A stretch of DNA of 64,000 nt. It comes from Liopterus haemorrhoidalis (taxonomy: Eukaryota; Arthropoda; Insecta; Coleoptera; Dytiscidae). The translations under genes were made by a program, and so were the position numbers. Shown piece by piece: positions 62,281 to 64,000 of the stretch. Below the pieces are notes generated by a model. It saw only the letters and a program-made list of their open reading frames with translations, was not told the DNA's origin and searched no databases. The stretch is from the NCBI GenBank assembly GCA_963971575.1, contig OZ020624.1, forward strand, positions 11,742,625 through 11,806,624, in the 5' to 3' direction. The first letter of the stretch is position 1, and every line of letters begins with the position of its first letter.

Positions 62281-64000
62281 ATTATTCGTAACACAATAAT
62301 TGTATACTTTTGAATTGAAAATTTAGTACGCGTAGTAATTGGTTTTGATACCAACGCTACCACATAGCGGTAGGGAGCGTAAACTAACCGATCCCTTGAT
62401 CGATAAATTAGATTGCTTAGGAAATCATAGCCTGTCAACATGGCACTTGTTCTCGTGTCATTGATCGAAGCAGTAGACGCTTGGCTTTATCTCGAATCAT
62501 CCCTTCAAATGGCCGGATTTAATTCAACTAAAAGGCATAATGTGATCGAGTAATAGTTCATCCATCGACTGACATAGGTATTTTGTCATATTGAGGGCGT
62601 ATTACATCTAAACGCCGTTTTTGGGACCGTTTGGAATCGTTTGAAACTGTTATTGTACCCTGCCGAATACGTGAAAAGCATTTATGGAGCCGTTGTTCGT
62701 CTGGGAGACGAAATATTATTCCTTTGAGGCATCTTTTCACACTTGGAGCCGTTGTTATGTTATGTGAGGGACGTTTTCTTCGTCAAGTTGGTGCTGATGG
62801 GACCTGGTGACCCCGTTGGAGGTCGGTAGCACGTTTTTGAGCCCTTTGGAGTTATTTTGGAGCCGGCGGAGAGGAAGTTACTTCGCGTTGCATTTACATC
62901 GGGGAATATTTCACTGAAATACCGTTTGGAGGCGAGCTGGGCTTGCGCTGCATTTGGAGGACTCAACCGTATTTATATCCTGTGCAACATCGTTGTCTAA
63001 AAGGCGACTTGTATGCAGATAAGTGGTTATTGAAAGTAATAAGATCATTTGTACGTGGTTATAGAACTTGCGATACACGTTATTGGCGTGTATTTGTGTT
63101 TATTTTGGTAACCATGGTGTAACCGGGTTAGTTGTTCAAATGTTATGTTCTTTTCCACGTCAAATGTTCTCAACTTTCTAAATAGATTTATGTGAGAGAG
63201 CTTTCAGGTTCTAATTTAAGTGTAGATAAGTGTAATTAAGGTTGTTCTCTCCAAATACTGTCGTTAGAGCCGGTGAGACGTAGAGCCATTTTGTCAGTGA
63301 AATTTGAGTTTAAATTCCGGTTCTTGTTTAGTACGATTTCGGTTTATTTGACATTTGTTGTCCGTGGTTCAGAGTAGTGGGGATATATTATTGTTCATTT
63401 GGGGAAGGAGGTATTCTGGCGTAACTGCGTATCGTTCAGTTACGGGATATTGCGTCCGTTCTCTCCCCAAACGACCACTTTTATGTCGGGGATACATCCG
63501 AGAGGATAGTTTGTTGTTTTGCGAGCCGTACATTGGGTAACGTGCTTAGTTTGATTTGACGTTTCGAATATTTGTTTCGATTTCGTTTCGTAAACGTCTT
63601 GTTTTTTTGACACAATCGTGGATTGTTTGTTGCGATTAGGTAACCACATTATAACCTGTGCGTTCCGCACCCCGGCGTGCGGTTAATTTAGTCAAAGTGG
63701 CGAGGGGGCAACTGAAGGTCTCATTTATGAGCTTGGGTTTTGAAACGCCTTCCTCGTCGATAATATTACTTGTATGCTTTACGTTCCGGCATCACAGTTA
63801 AAACAGCCTATTGGTTAGGGATTGTACCATTTTACTTGTCAGACTCGTGATGACAGTTTAACTTTGTTTGTTTTTTTTTGGGTCTTTGGTCGTTCGATAT
63901 TTCGATTAGAAGTTGAGTTCAGAATTGATCTGATGTAGTTTAGATTAAGACTCCGGTCTTATCATTTGACAATTTTGGTTTGTCTGGCAATAGAATATGT
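62281..64000. other. No gene recognised
   Basis: From about 62570 the base composition turns G/T-rich with recurring TTTGGAG(C/G)CG-like phrases (62690-62960), and TGGTGACCCCGTTGG at 62803 resembles an LTR-element PBS. Short minus-strand frames (62966-62760, 62740-62558, 63670-63440) have no family match. It may be the leader or LTR of another element that continues beyond the window. Confidence 0.35.

Overview
This is eukaryotic, almost certainly insect, DNA: AT-rich, with no bacterial gene organisation and with introns and RT/transposase families typical of arthropod genomes (pogo-like transposases with a PHD finger, BED-type hAT elements, Penelope with GIY-YIG, errantivirus-like Gypsy with env, DUF4806-, MADF-, FLYWCH- and Myb/SANT-type ORFs). 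I cannot name the species. I found no convincing intact host gene. The window is a nested graveyard of mobile elements holding a few young copies.

Layout. 1-3925: a decayed hAT transposon on the minus strand, bounded by inverted arrays of a ~119-bp repeat and split by a 3' fragment of a non-LTR element. 3930-9412: simple repeats, a Jockey-type RT fragment, unexplained GC-rich sequence, a second hAT relic and a deleted Mag-type Gypsy relic. 9413-20948: two minus-strand copies (A, B) of an I-like non-LTR family. Copy A is interrupted by a CR1-like element; copy B is nearly complete (ORF1 + ORF2, one frameshift) and sits in a hAT terminus with a 13-bp target duplication. 20949-32580: DUF4806-like and Myb/SANT-like remnants, two Penelope relics, a Mutator-like N-terminus and three pogo-like relics.

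32583-40245: an errantivirus-like Gypsy broken by an LTR-like block with a TATA promoter, then I-like pieces C1 and C2 joined head to tail. 41455-45060: a CR1-like element with an uninterrupted endonuclease-RT ORF (1058 aa). 45219-53740: a ~142-bp MITE, hAT, RTE and CR1-like fragments, a DUF7869-type pseudogene, a tRNA-derived SINE-like sequence, a 130-bp tandem array, a FLYWCH relic, a fourth pogo relic and a MADF relic. 54005-61161: the 3' part of an errantivirus-like element whose env was split by a structurally complete Gypsy element (54506-59422: identical 206-bp LTRs, TTTA duplication, one 1340-aa Gag-Pol ORF). 61162-62280: LTR, leader and protease of a related Gypsy element, carrying a short I-like copy (D). 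62281-64000: nothing recognised.

The genes do not form a pathway; they are successive insertions. Local relative ages can be read: Mag relic < I-like A < CR1-like insert; hAT-3 < I-like B; errantivirus-like env < intact Gypsy. The best candidates for present-day activity are the intact Gypsy, the CR1-like ORF2 and, one frameshift away, I-like copy B.
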